Below, piece by piece: positions 41,832-50,958 of a stretch of 64,000 bases of DNA. The stretch's first letter is position 1; the number at the start of each line of letters is the position of its first letter. The notes below the pieces were generated by a model. That model saw nothing but the letters and a program-made list of their open reading frames with translations. It made no database searches and had not been told where the DNA came from. The position numbers and the translations under genes were made by a program. The stretch lies in contig JADJYY010000015.1 of the NCBI GenBank assembly GCA_016719465.1, positions 1-64,000 on the forward strand, given 5' to 3'. This DNA comes from Hydrogenophilales bacterium (GTDB lineage Bacteria > Pseudomonadota > Gammaproteobacteria > Burkholderiales > Thiobacillaceae).

Positions 41832-41938
41832 CGGTTCCCCGGATCACGGCGATCGCGTTGTGGCGAAAGCGAGTCAGGTCGGCGGCGCGACGCCGCCCGG
41901 ACTCCGCACGGTCAGCGCGAAAGTCTGTCGCGTGCGCC

Positions 41939-43138
41939 TCAATCCGCCTGTTTGCGCAGGAAGGCCGGGATGTCGAGGGTGTCGATCCCGGCCGACTGGG
42001 CCAGTTCCACGGCCGCCTGGCTGCTGCGGCGGGCATTGTGGCGGATGCTGGTGGGCATGTCGTAGTCCCGGGAGGGATCGTAGCCCGTGCCCATCACCGG
42101 CATGCCATCGGTACCGTTCAACTGGGCGGCGATGGGTTCCACGATCTTGATGATCGGCGGCTTCACCTGGGCGCCGCGCACCGGGTTGCCCAGGCCGGTG
42201 GCCACCATGGTCACCCGCAGGCTGTCTTCCATGCCCTCGTCGAAGGAGGTGCCGACGATCACCGTGGCTTCCTCGGCGGCGAAGCCCTGGATGGTGTTCA
42301 TGACCTCGTAATATTCCTCCAGGGTCAGGCTGTCGTTGGCGGTGATGTTCACCAGCACGCCGCGGGCGCCCTTCAGGTCCACGTTCTCCAGCAGGGGGCT
42401 GGCCACGGCGGCCTCGGCGGCGACGCGGGCCCGGTCCTCGCCGGTGGCGGCGGCGGAGCCCATCATGGCCATGCCGACCTCGCTCATGACGGTCTTCACG
42501 TCGGCGAAGTCCACGTTGATCATGCCCGGGTTGCTGATGATCTCGGCGATGCCCGACACCGCGCTATGCAACACGTCATTGGCGGCGGTGAAGGCATCCG
42601 TGAGCTTGGTCTTGGCCCCCAGCACCTGGATCAGCTTCTCGTTGGGGATCACGATCAGGCTGTCCACATGCTCGGACAGGGACTTGAGGCCGGATTCCGC
42701 CGAGCGCATGCGCTTGCCCTCGAACATGAAGGGCTTGGTCACCACGGCCACGGCGAGGATGCCCAGGTCCTTGGCCACCTCCGCCACCACCGGCGCGGCG
42801 CCGGTGCCGGTGCCGCCGCCCATGCCGGCGGCGATGAACAGCATGTCGGCGCCGTCGATCATCTCGGCGATGCGTTCACGGTCTTCCAGGGCGGCCTCGC
42901 GGCCCACCTCCCACTTGCCGCCGGCGCCCAGGCCCTTGGTGGCCGAGTTGCCGATCTGCAACTGAATCCCGGCCTTGTTGCGTTTCAGGGCCTGGGCGTC
43001 GGTGTTGATGGCGATGAACTCCACGCCGTTCATGCCCTTGCCGATCATGTGATCCACGGCGTTGCCGCCGCATCCACCCACGCCGATGACCTTGATCACG
43101 GCATCCTGAGCCTGCATGTCTTCCAGTTCGAATAGCAT
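41939..43138 (-). CDS. ftsZ: Cell division protein FtsZ
   Basis: 399-residue tubulin-like GTPase of the division ring. Tubulin signature GMGGGTGTGAAPVVAE, the N-terminal IKVIGVGGCGGNAVDHM loop, the GPGMINVDFADVKTVMS-type synergy segment, and the conserved C-terminal peptide LDIPAFLRKQAD that binds FtsA. Start ATG at 43138 with GGAGGG upstream. A short hairpin (43184-43201) lies in the 65-base gap after ftsA. Confidence 0.98.
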   Translation of the reverse strand: MLFELEDMQAQDAVIKVIGVGGCGGNAVDHMIGKGMNGVEFIAINTDAQALKRNKAGIQLQIGNSATKGLGAGGKWEVGREAALEDRERIAEMIDGADMLFIAAGMGGGTGTGAAPVVAEVAKDLGILAVAVVTKPFMFEGKRMRSAESGLKSLSEHVDSLIVIPNEKLIQVLGAKTKLTDAFTAANDVLHSAVSGIAEIISNPGMINVDFADVKTVMSEVGMAMMGSAAATGEDRARVAAEAAVASPLLENVDLKGARGVLVNITANDSLTLEEYYEVMNTIQGFAAEEATVIVGTSFDEGMEDSLRVTMVATGLGNPVRGAQVKPPIIKIVEPIAAQLNGTDGMPVMGTGYDPSRDYDMPTSIRHNARRSSQAAVELAQSAGIDTLDIPAFLRKQAD

Positions 43139-43203
43139 CTTTCATCCCTCCTTCGGTTACGCGCGCGCTGTTGAAACAAACCACACCGGATCGGTCCGGT
43201 GAT

Positions 43204-44442
43204 TCAGAAATTCTGTTGAAACCATGCCTTCATCCTTTCCAGGATTTGTTTGAACCCGGCCCCCTGGATGCGGGCGGCCTCGTCGATTTCGTGCTTCTCC
43301 AGGCCGGCCAGCAACAGGCCGACGCCGGTGGCGAAGCGGGGATTGCGCACCCGCTCGGAGAAGCCGCCGATGTATTCCGGGGTGCCGATGCGCACCGGCA
43401 TGTGGAACACCTCCTCGGCCAGTTCCACCATGCCCTTCATCAGGCTGGAACCGCCCGACAGCACGATGCCGGAAGAGATCTGCTCCTCGAAGCCGGAGCG
43501 GCGCAATTCCGCCTGCACCAGGCTGAACAGCTCCTCGACCCGGGGCTCGATGACCTCGGACAGGAGTTGCTTGGAGAGCATGCGCGGACCCCGTTCGCCG
43601 ATGCCGGGCACCTCGATCATTTCCTTGGGGTCGGCCAGCTGGCGCAGGGCGATGCCATGCTGGATCTTCAGATCCTCCGCCTCCCGGGTGGGGGTGCGCA
43701 GGGTCATGGCGATGTCGTTGGTGATCTGGTCGCCGGCGATGGGAATCACCGCCACGTGCTGGATGGCGCCGCGGGTGAACACGGCGATGTCGGTGGTGCC
43801 GCCGCCGATGTCGACGATGCACACGCCCAGGTCCTTCTCGTCGTCGTTCAGCACCGCGTGGCTGGAGGCCAGGGGTTGCAGCACCAGGTCCTTCACCTCC
43901 AGGCCGCAGCGGCGCACGCACTTGACGATGTTCTGGGCGGCGGACACGGCGCCGGTGACGATGTGCACCTTCACCTCCAGGCGCACGCCGGACATGCCCA
44001 GGGGTTCGCGCACCCCGTCCTGGCCGTCGATGATGAATTCCTGGGGCAGCACGTGCAGCACCTGCTGGTCGGCCGGGATGTTGAGGGCGCGGGCGATGCC
44101 GATGACCTGATCGACATCCGCCTGGGATACCTCCCGGTCGCGGATGGGCAGCATGCCGCTGGAGTTCTGGGCCTTGATGTGGCTGCCGGCGATGCCGGTG
44201 TAGACCTGGGTGATCTTGCAGTTGGCCATCAGCTCGGCCTCCTCCAGGGCGCGCTGGATGGCGGAGACCGTGGCCTCGATGTTCACCACCACGCCCTTCT
44301 TCAGGCCCCGGGAGGGGGACTGGCCCATGCCGATGATGTTGAGGCCGCCTTCCGGCGTGGTCTCCGCCACCAGCGCCACGATCTTCGACGTGCCGATGTC
44401 GAGGCCCACGATCAGGTCCTTGCTTTCATTCATCTTTTTCAT
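43204..44442 (-). CDS. ftsA: Cell division protein FtsA
   Basis: 412-residue actin-like protein that tethers FtsZ to the membrane. Phosphate motifs IVGLDIGTSKIVALV and CIVDIGGGTTDIAVF, adenosine motif IVLSGGSSLMKGMVEL, and the C-terminal amphipathic helix LERMKAWFQQNF for membrane binding. ATG 44442 overlaps the ftsQ stop by ATGA. Confidence 0.98.
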   Translation of the reverse strand: MKKMNESKDLIVGLDIGTSKIVALVAETTPEGGLNIIGMGQSPSRGLKKGVVVNIEATVSAIQRALEEAELMANCKITQVYTGIAGSHIKAQNSSGMLPIRDREVSQADVDQVIGIARALNIPADQQVLHVLPQEFIIDGQDGVREPLGMSGVRLEVKVHIVTGAVSAAQNIVKCVRRCGLEVKDLVLQPLASSHAVLNDDEKDLGVCIVDIGGGTTDIAVFTRGAIQHVAVIPIAGDQITNDIAMTLRTPTREAEDLKIQHGIALRQLADPKEMIEVPGIGERGPRMLSKQLLSEVIEPRVEELFSLVQAELRRSGFEEQISSGIVLSGGSSLMKGMVELAEEVFHMPVRIGTPEYIGGFSERVRNPRFATGVGLLLAGLEKHEIDEAARIQGAGFKQILERMKAWFQQNF

Positions 44443-45167
44443 GCCTGTGTTGCCCGTTTTGCTTCCACTGTCGCGCCCGCCCCGGGATGGGCTTCGCCGG
44501 CGAAGCCATTGGGGTAGCGCATGTCAACCCGGAGGATGGGACCCACCGCCGCCACGGCCTTGGGATAGAAGCGGGCGAAACGGTGCAGGCGCTCGTTGAG
44601 CTTCTCCCGCCCCAGTTCGACGCTGACGCCGCCGGTCAGGCGGACGCGCCAGGACTGGCGCGCGCTCACCACCAGTTGCTCGACCCGCATGTCCAGGGGC
44701 GCGACGATGCGGGCGAATTCCCCGTAGCGACGCGCCACCTCACGCTCCATGCCCTCCGGCGCATAGAAGCGGGGCACGCCGCGCCATGCCGCGCCCTCGA
44801 ACACCTCGCCATGAGTGTCGAGCAGGGCGCGGTCGTTCCAGGCGGCGGCGGCGCGATGTTCCTCCAGATGCACCACCAGACGGCCGGGCCAGAGCCGGCG
44901 GACATCGGCGTGGCGCACCCAGGGCAACTGCTCGAAGGCGACGTGGATGCCTTTCAGGTCCAGGGAGAAGAATCCCCCCGTCAGCCGGGGTGCCAAGGTG
45001 CGCACCGCCTGGCGGGTTTCCGGGTGTTCCGCGCCCTCCACGGTGATCTGGCGGAACGGGAACCAGGCTTCCAGGGCCGCACGGCCCCCGGTCCACAGGG
45101 CGAACAACAGGGTGGCGGCGAGGATCAGCCGCGTGATCCGGTTGAGGGCGTCCGGGTTATCCCACAT
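44439..45167 (-). CDS. ftsQ: Cell division protein FtsQ
   Basis: 242-residue bitopic protein. Membrane helix at about 12-32, POTRA domain (FRQITVEGAEHPETRQAVRTL), then the beta domain (LPWVRHADVRRLWPGRLVVHLEEHR). Scaffold of the divisome FtsQLB complex. The short cytoplasmic part (about 11 residues) is typical of betaproteobacteria. Overlaps ddl by 11 bases and ftsA by 4. Confidence 0.95.
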   Translation of the reverse strand: MWDNPDALNRITRLILAATLLFALWTGGRAALEAWFPFRQITVEGAEHPETRQAVRTLAPRLTGGFFSLDLKGIHVAFEQLPWVRHADVRRLWPGRLVVHLEEHRAAAAWNDRALLDTHGEVFEGAAWRGVPRFYAPEGMEREVARRYGEFARIVAPLDMRVEQLVVSARQSWRVRLTGGVSVELGREKLNERLHRFARFYPKAVAAVGPILRVDMRYPNGFAGEAHPGAGATVEAKRATQA

Positions 45168-46062
45168 GGGCCAGCTCCAGCACTTTCAGGCAGAGGTCGG
45201 GAAATTCGATGCCCGCCGCCCGGGCGGCCATGGGCACCAGGCTGTGGTCGGTCATGCCCGGGGCGGTGTTGATCTCCAGCAGGTGGGGCGTGCCGTCCTG
45301 GTCCAGCAGCACGTCCACCCGGCCCCAGCCGCGACAGCCCAGCACCGTGAAGGCCTGTTTGGCCAGGGCCTGCATTTCCGCCTCCTTGTCCGGCGGCAGG
45401 CCGCTGGGACAGAAGTAGCGGGTGTCGTCGCGGAAATACTTGGCCTCGTAGTCGTAGAACTCCGTGGCCGGCACGATCCTCACCACCGGCAGGGCGCGCG
45501 CTTCGTTGCCATCCCCCAGCATGCCCACGGTGAATTCGCCGCCGCCGAGGTAGCGTTCGGCCAGTACCAGGGCATCGTGTTTCGCGGCTTCCCGATAGGC
45601 CTGGACCAGGGCGCCCGGCTCCTTCACCTTGGTGATGCCCACGCTGGAGCCTTCATTGGCCGGCTTCACGAACAGGGGCAGGCCGAGCTGGCGCTCCACG
45701 GCGGCGAAATCGCTGTCGGCGCCGAGCAGGGCATAGTCCGGCACGGGCAGGCCGGCGCCGCGCCAGAGCAGCTTGGTGCGCCATTTGTCCATGCCCACCG
45801 CCGAGGCCATGACGCCGCTGCCGGTATAGGGAATGCCCAGCATTTCCAGGGCGCCCTGGGCCGTGCCGTCCTCGCCGCCCCGGCCGTGCAGGATCAGGAA
45901 GACCCGGGCGTAGCCCTCGGCCTTCAGGTCCGACAGGGGACGCGCCGCCGGGTCGAAGGCGTGGGCGTCCACGCCCCGGCTCCTGAGGGCCGCGAGCACC
46001 GCGTTGCCGCTTCTCAGGGAGATTTCCCGTTCCGCCGAGCCGCCGCCGAACAGCACGGCCAC
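45157..46062 (-). CDS. ddl: D-alanine--D-alanine ligase
   Basis: 301-residue ATP-grasp ligase making D-Ala-D-Ala. N-terminal VAVLFGGGSAEREISLRSG, ATP-binding LFVKPANEGSSVGITKV, and the Mg2+ segment HLLEINTAPGMTDHSLVP. Start GTG 46062 is the first in-frame start seen, but the family usually has FGK before VAVLFGG and those three codons (TTT GGC AAG) do precede it. The native start may have been displaced by the adjacent GGTGAGG repeats. Confidence 0.95.
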   Translation of the reverse strand: MAVLFGGGSAEREISLRSGNAVLAALRSRGVDAHAFDPAARPLSDLKAEGYARVFLILHGRGGEDGTAQGALEMLGIPYTGSGVMASAVGMDKWRTKLLWRGAGLPVPDYALLGADSDFAAVERQLGLPLFVKPANEGSSVGITKVKEPGALVQAYREAAKHDALVLAERYLGGGEFTVGMLGDGNEARALPVVRIVPATEFYDYEAKYFRDDTRYFCPSGLPPDKEAEMQALAKQAFTVLGCRGWGRVDVLLDQDGTPHLLEINTAPGMTDHSLVPMAARAAGIEFPDLCLKVLELAHVG

Positions 46063-46073
46063 CTTGCCAAAGC

Positions 46074-46155
46074 GGTGAGGGGTGAGGGGTGAGGGTGTTC
46101 ATGCCCCTTCCCCTGCCCCCTCGCCCGCGCGCTCGCCCTCCTCCCCCCCCTCCTC
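46074..46155. repeat. Heptamer repeat region between murB and ddl
   Basis: Three perfect tandem copies of GGTGAGG at 46074-46094. A C-rich degenerate stretch (46103-46155) follows that runs in the opposite sense and ends TCCTCAC at the murB stop. Opposed orientation allows a stem. It resembles the paired 7-bp arrays at murC-murG, the murG start and inside murD. Confidence 0.65.
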
Positions 46156-47143
46156 ACAGCCGTTCTCCGATGATCCTTACTTCCGTGATCAACTCGATGC
46201 CCGATTGCCGCGCCACCCGGGCGCGGGCCTCGGCGATCAGCGCTTCGATGTCGGCGGCGGTGGCGCCGCCGGTGTTGACGATGAAATTGGCGTGTTTCTC
46301 CGAGATCTGGGCGCCGCCGATGCGGGTGCCCTTGAGGCCGCAGGATTCGATGAGACGCGCCGCGAAATCGCCGGGCGGATTGCGGAACACCGAGCCGGCG
46401 TTGGGCAAATCCAGGGGCTGGGTGGCAATCCGTTTTTCCAGCAAGCGCTTGATCTCTTCCCGGGCCTGGCCGCCGTCCCCCTTGGGAAACATGAACCACG
46501 CCGCCACGAACCATTCCACTCGCGGTTCCCGGGGCGTCACGTGGCGGTAGGCCACATGGAAATCCTTGGGGCCGCGCCGGTGGATCCGGCCCTGGCGATC
46601 GATGGTCAGCACCTGGGAGACGAATTCCCAGGTGTCGTGGCCGTAGCAGCCGGCGTTCATGGCCAGCGCCCCGCCCACGGTGCCGGGAATGCCGGCCAGG
46701 AATTCCGCGCCCACCAGGTCGTGGTTGGCGGCGAAGCGGGCCACCTTGGGGCTGGCCACCCCGGCCTCGGCATAGATCACGCCGAATTTGCCGCTGTCCT
46801 GGCCGGCCCAGCCGTTCTGGCGGCGCTGCTCGATGGCGATGTTGCGCAGGGCGCCGTGGAGATGGATGACCGTGCCGCGCAGGCCGCCGTCCCGCACCAG
46901 CAGGTTGCTGCCCAGGCCGACGAACCAGACCGGCTCCTCGGGCTCGAGACCACCCAGGAAGGCGGCCAGGTCGTCCAGGTTGGCCGGGGTATAGAACCGG
47001 TCCGCCCGCCCCCCCGCCCGCCAGCTGGTGTGGCGGGCCATATCCGCGCCCAGTTCCAGGCGGCCCTGGGCGCCGGGGATGCCGGGCATCATGTAGGTGG
47101 GCGGCAGAGGGGTATCGGCCATCATTCGTTCCGCGAGGATCAT
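46154..47143 (-). CDS. murB: UDP-N-acetylenolpyruvoylglucosamine reductase MurB
   Basis: 329-residue FAD enzyme reducing the enolpyruvyl group to lactate in UDP-MurNAc synthesis. FAD motifs VGLGSNLLVRDGG and AGIPGTVGGALAMNAGCYG; catalytic Ser in NAGSVFRNPPGD; C-terminal SEKHANFIVNTGGA. ATG 47143 overlaps murC stop by ATGA; the first 35 residues before TSWRAGGRADRF are longer than usual. Confidence 0.96.
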   Translation of the reverse strand: MILAERMMADTPLPPTYMMPGIPGAQGRLELGADMARHTSWRAGGRADRFYTPANLDDLAAFLGGLEPEEPVWFVGLGSNLLVRDGGLRGTVIHLHGALRNIAIEQRRQNGWAGQDSGKFGVIYAEAGVASPKVARFAANHDLVGAEFLAGIPGTVGGALAMNAGCYGHDTWEFVSQVLTIDRQGRIHRRGPKDFHVAYRHVTPREPRVEWFVAAWFMFPKGDGGQAREEIKRLLEKRIATQPLDLPNAGSVFRNPPGDFAARLIESCGLKGTRIGGAQISEKHANFIVNTGGATAADIEALIAEARARVARQSGIELITEVRIIGERL

Positions 47144-48549
47144 GGGTTCCCGCCATGGTTGACGCCCAGGGCCGCCAACCTGGCGGGCACCTGGCCGATG
47201 GAGCCGGCGCCCATGGTCAGCACCACGTCGCCGTCCTGGATGAAACCCGCCAGGCTGGCGGGCAGGTCGTTCACGTCGGCGACGAACACCGGTTCCGCCT
47301 TGCCGGCCACACGCACGGCCCGGGCCAGGCCGCGTCCGTCGGCGGCGACGATGGGCTGTTCGCTGGCGGCGTAGACCTCGGTGAGCAGCACCGCGTCCGC
47401 CAGGGACAACACCTGGACGAAGTCCTCGAACAGGTCCCGGGTGCGGGTGTAGCGGTGGGGCTGGAAGGCCAGCACCAGACGGCGACCCGGGAAGGCGCCG
47501 CGCGCCGCGGCCAGGGTGGCGCGCATTTCCACCGGGTGGTGGCCGTAATCGTCGATGAGGGTGAAGCCCCGGCCATCCTCCAGGGTGATGTCGCCATAGC
47601 GCTGGAAGCGCCGGCCGACGCCGCTGAAATTGGCCAGGGCTGTCCGCACCGCGGCATCCGGCACCTGCAGTTCCCAGGCCACGGCGATCGCCGCCAGGGC
47701 GTTCAGCACGTTGTGCATGCCGGGCATGTTGAGGGTGATGTCGATGGGGGAACGCACGCCGTTGCGCAGGGCGGTGAAGCGCATGCGGCCATCCTCGGCG
47801 CGGATGTCGGTGGCCTGGATGGCGCAGTCGTCGGTGGTGCCGTAGGTCATGACCGGCTTGATGATGCGGGGCAGCAGCGCCCTCACCACCGGGTCATCGG
47901 CGCACAGGATGGCCATGCCCCAGAACGGCAGCCGGTGCAGGAATTCCACGAAGGCGCCCTTCAGGCGCTCGAAATCGTGGCCGTAGGTTTCCATGTGGTC
48001 GGCATCGATGTTGGTGACCACCGACACCACCGGCGACAGATGCAGGAAGGAGGCGTCCGATTCGTCCGCTTCCGCCACCAGCCATTCGCCCTGGCCCAGG
48101 CGGGCGTTGGCGCCGGCCGCCAGAAGTTTTCCCCCGATTACGAAGGTGGGGTCCAGTCCAGCCTCGTTCAGCACGCTGGCGATCAGGCTGGTGGTCGTGG
48201 TCTTGCCGTGGGTGCCGGCGATGGCGATGCCCTGCTTGAAGCGCATCAGCTCGGCCAGCATCATGGCCCGGGCCACCACCGGGATGTGCTTGTCCCGGGC
48301 GGCGACCACTTCCGGGTTGTCGTCCCTGATGGCGCTGGAGATCACCAGCACGTCGGCATCCCGCGCGTGCTCGGCGGCGTGGCCGTGGAACACGCTGGCG
48401 CCCATGTCCGCCAGGCGCTGGGTCACCGCGTTGCTGGCGCCGTCGCTGCCGGACACCTGGTAGCCCAGGTTGAGCAGCACCTCGGCGATGCCGCTCATGC
48501 CGGCGCCGCCGATGCCGACGAAGTGGATGCGGTGGACTTTGTGCTTCAT
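47140..48549 (-). CDS. murC: UDP-N-acetylmuramate--L-alanine ligase MurC
   Basis: 469 residues. IHFVGIGGAGMSGIAEVL at the N-terminus, ATP loop AGTHGKTTTTSL, metal/substrate motif EADESDASFL and DDYGHHPVEMRATL. Adds L-Ala to UDP-MurNAc. ATG 48549. The upstream gap to murG holds two inverted 28-bp heptamer arrays and a small CCGTGTC/GACACGG hairpin directly before the start. Confidence 0.97.
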   Translation of the reverse strand: MKHKVHRIHFVGIGGAGMSGIAEVLLNLGYQVSGSDGASNAVTQRLADMGASVFHGHAAEHARDADVLVISSAIRDDNPEVVAARDKHIPVVARAMMLAELMRFKQGIAIAGTHGKTTTTSLIASVLNEAGLDPTFVIGGKLLAAGANARLGQGEWLVAEADESDASFLHLSPVVSVVTNIDADHMETYGHDFERLKGAFVEFLHRLPFWGMAILCADDPVVRALLPRIIKPVMTYGTTDDCAIQATDIRAEDGRMRFTALRNGVRSPIDITLNMPGMHNVLNALAAIAVAWELQVPDAAVRTALANFSGVGRRFQRYGDITLEDGRGFTLIDDYGHHPVEMRATLAAARGAFPGRRLVLAFQPHRYTRTRDLFEDFVQVLSLADAVLLTEVYAASEQPIVAADGRGLARAVRVAGKAEPVFVADVNDLPASLAGFIQDGDVVLTMGAGSIGQVPARLAALGVNHGGNP

Positions 48550-48568
48550 GCCGTGTCTCCGACACGGA

Positions 48569-48646
48569 GTCGGCAGTAGTCAGTAGGCGGTAGGCAGCGA
48601 AAAGCTGACTCCATCTGCTTACTGTGTACTGTCGACTGCCGACTGG
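48569..48646. repeat. Paired inverted 28-bp heptamer arrays in the murG-murC gap
   Basis: Array 1 (48569-48596) is four degenerate 7-mers of form GT(C/A)G(G/T)C(A/G). Array 2 (48619-48646) is four 7-mers such as GTACTGT and CGACTGC, in inverted sense. They share a 10-base complementary core AGTCGGCAGT. They fill most of the 100-base gap, array 2 ending 3 bases before the murG stop codon on the plus strand. Confidence 0.75.
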
Positions 48647-48649
48647 ATT

Positions 48650-49801
48650 TCATCTCGCCAACTCCTTCACCACGCTCGCCACGGCGGCCGTGGCGTCCGG
48701 CTTCGCCAGCGCGCGGGCTTTGGTCGCCCGCGCCAGCAGCGCTTCCCGGTTCAATCCGGCCAGCCACTCGGCCAGCTTTTCCGCGCTCAGATCCTTCTGC
48801 TGCATCAGCCAGGCCGCGTCCCGGCTGGCCAGGAAATCGGCGTTGGCGGTCTGGTGGTCGTCCACGGCGAAGGGGAAGGGCACGAACAAGGCGGCGCAGC
48901 CGGCGGCGGCGATTTCCGCCACGGTGAGGGCGCCGGCCCGGCAGATCACCACGTCCGCCCAGGCCAGGGCCTCGGCCATGTCGTCGATGAAAGCCAGGCA
49001 GTCCGCTTCGACACCCGCCGAGCCATAGTTGGCCTTGAGGACTTCCAGGTGCCTGGCGCCGGACTGATGGCGAACCTGGGGACGGGCGGCCGCGGATAAA
49101 CGGGCCAGGGCCTGGGGAATCAATTCGTTCAGGGCGGCCGCGCCCAGACTGCCGCCGATCACCAGCAGACGCAGCGGGCCGTCTCGCCCGGCCATGCGCG
49201 CTCCCGGTGTCGGCAGGGCGGCGATCGGGGGGCGCACCGGGTTGCCCACCCAGTTTGTGGCCACCTTGCCGCAGGGCATGGGCTTGTCCTTGCCGTGGCT
49301 GAAAGCCGCCGGCAGGCCCAGCAGAACCCGGTCCGCCAGGCAGGCCAGCAGGCGATTGGTGAGGCCGGCGATGGCGTTCTGCTCGTGGATCACCAGGGGC
49401 TTGCCCAGCAGGCTGGCCATCATGCCGCCGGGGAAGGCCACGTAGCCTCCAAGCCCCAGGGCCACGTCGGGCCGCACGCGGAAGATGGCCCTGGCCGCCT
49501 GCCAGAAGGCCGCCAGCAGGTTCGCGGGCAGCAGCAACTTGGTGAGCAGGCTCTTGCCGCGCACCCCAGCCACCCGCACCCAGGCCATTTCGAAGCCCTT
49601 CTCCACCGCCAGCCTGGCTTCCATGCCGGCTTTCGTGCCCAGCCAGACCACGCGCCAGCCCTCGCCGCGCAGGGATTCGGCCACCGCCAGGGCGGGCATG
49701 ACGTGGCCGCCGGTGCCGCCGGCCATGACCAGGACGGTACGAGCGTGGGGAGTGGGGTTCCCACTTCCCACTTCCCACTTCCCACTTTCCCGGCCCGTCA
49801 T
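48650..49801 (-). CDS. murG: UDP-GlcNAc:lipid I N-acetylglucosaminyltransferase MurG
   Basis: 383 residues; makes lipid II. N-terminal glycine loop VLVMAGGTGGHVMPALAVA, GYVAFPG, HEQNAIAGLTNRLL, and donor motif CRAGALTVAEIAAAG. Start ATG 49801 overlaps the ftsW stop (ATGA). Its first ~20 residues (including GKWEVGSG) are encoded by TTCCCAC heptamer repeats and have no counterpart in MurG; the native N-terminus should start near RTVLVMAGG. So the repeat has been read through in frame. Confidence 0.95.
   Translation of the reverse strand: MTGRESGKWEVGSGNPTPHARTVLVMAGGTGGHVMPALAVAESLRGEGWRVVWLGTKAGMEARLAVEKGFEMAWVRVAGVRGKSLLTKLLLPANLLAAFWQAARAIFRVRPDVALGLGGYVAFPGGMMASLLGKPLVIHEQNAIAGLTNRLLACLADRVLLGLPAAFSHGKDKPMPCGKVATNWVGNPVRPPIAALPTPGARMAGRDGPLRLLVIGGSLGAAALNELIPQALARLSAAARPQVRHQSGARHLEVLKANYGSAGVEADCLAFIDDMAEALAWADVVICRAGALTVAEIAAAGCAALFVPFPFAVDDHQTANADFLASRDAAWLMQQKDLSAEKLAEWLAGLNREALLARATKARALAKPDATAAVASVVKELAR
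49745..49785. repeat. Heptamer repeat array in the murG 5' coding end
   Basis: Four perfect TTCCCAC units at 49758-49785 (28 bp) preceded directly by two inverted units, GTGGGGA and GTGGGGT, at 49745-49758. Opposed units allow a tight hairpin in the murG message just after the start codon. Confidence 0.8.
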
Positions 49802-50958
49802 GCCTTCTTCCCCCGCATCAGACAGCGATTCTCGAAGTCGATGCGCAACAGCACCGCCAGGGCCAGGCAGTTGGCGACGATGCCGGAGCCGCCGTAACTC
49901 ATGAGGGGCAGGGTGAGGCCCTTGGTGGGCAGCAGGCCCAGGTTGACGCCCATGTTGATGAATGCCTGGGTGCCCATCCAGACGCCCACGCCCTGGGCCA
50001 CCAGGGCCGCGAAGTTGCGGCCCATGAGACCGGCCTGCCAGCCGATGGAGAAGGCGCGCCAGGTCAGCCAGGCGAACAGGCCGATGACGGTGATGACGCC
50101 GATCAGTCCCAGCTCCTCGCCGATCACGGCGAGCAGGAAATCGGTGTAGGCCTCGGGCAGGTAGAACAGCTTTTCCACGCTGTCGCCCAGACCCACGCCG
50201 GTCAGTTCGCCGCTGCCCAGGGCGATGAGGGCGTGGGACAGTTGGTAGCCGGCGCCGAAGGGATCGCTCCAGGGGTCCAGGTAGCTGACCACCCGTTGCA
50301 AGCGGTAGGGGGACAGCACCACCAGGAGCACGAAGCCGATGGCCAGCAGCACGATCAGGCCCACGAACAGGCGGGCGTTGAGGCCGCCCAGGAACAGGAT
50401 GGCCAGGGCGATGGCGACGATGACCACGAAGGCGCCGAAGTCCGGTTCCAGCAGCAGCAGGCCGCCGATGCCCAGCATCACCAGGAACATGGGCATGAAG
50501 CCCTTCTTCAGGTTCTGCATGAAGGCCGCCTTGCGCACGGTGTAGTCGGCGGCGTAGAGGATGGTGGCGAACTTCATGAGTTCCGAGGGCTGGAAATTGC
50601 CCACGGGCCCCAGGGGAATCCAGCGCCGGCTGCCGTTCACCTCCTTGCCGATGAAAGGCACCAGCACCAGCAGCAGCAGCACGGTGCCGAGGATGAACAG
50701 GTAGGGCGCCAGGTTCTGCCAGGTCTGGCTGGGAATTTGCAGGGCGGCGTAGCCCGCGCCCAGGCCGATGACCAGATACATGGCGTGGCGGATCAGGTAG
50801 AACGCCGGCTGGTTGGCCGCCGACTTGGCCTCGGCGATGGCGACCGAGGCGGAATAGACCATCACCAGGCCGATCATGAGCAGGCCCAGGGCGGCGAAAA
50901 CCAGCCCCCAGTCGAAGGGGGTCAGGGCGGTGCGTTTCAGGGCGGCGTTATGAAACAT
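49798..50958 (-). CDS. ftsW: Lipid II polymerase / cell division protein FtsW
   Basis: 386-residue SEDS protein with about 10 membrane helices. SEDS signatures RRWIPLGPVGNFQPSELMKF and the catalytic Asp loop LDPWSDPFGAGYQLSHALIA, plus GLLPTKGLTLPLMSYGGSG at the end. Glycan polymerase working with FtsI. Overlaps murD by 11 bases and murG by 4. Confidence 0.96.
   Translation of the reverse strand: MFHNAALKRTALTPFDWGLVFAALGLLMIGLVMVYSASVAIAEAKSAANQPAFYLIRHAMYLVIGLGAGYAALQIPSQTWQNLAPYLFILGTVLLLLVLVPFIGKEVNGSRRWIPLGPVGNFQPSELMKFATILYAADYTVRKAAFMQNLKKGFMPMFLVMLGIGGLLLLEPDFGAFVVIVAIALAILFLGGLNARLFVGLIVLLAIGFVLLVVLSPYRLQRVVSYLDPWSDPFGAGYQLSHALIALGSGELTGVGLGDSVEKLFYLPEAYTDFLLAVIGEELGLIGVITVIGLFAWLTWRAFSIGWQAGLMGRNFAALVAQGVGVWMGTQAFINMGVNLGLLPTKGLTLPLMSYGGSGIVANCLALAVLLRIDFENRCLMRGKKA

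Noticed and set aside
41858..43135. 425-codon plus-strand frame opposite ftsZ
   Set aside because: Low-complexity Gly/His-rich shadow of ftsZ.
43184..43201. Hairpin between ftsA and ftsZ as a full terminator
   Set aside because: Only 7-bp arms, no T-tract, and ftsZ needs readthrough; at most a weak attenuator.
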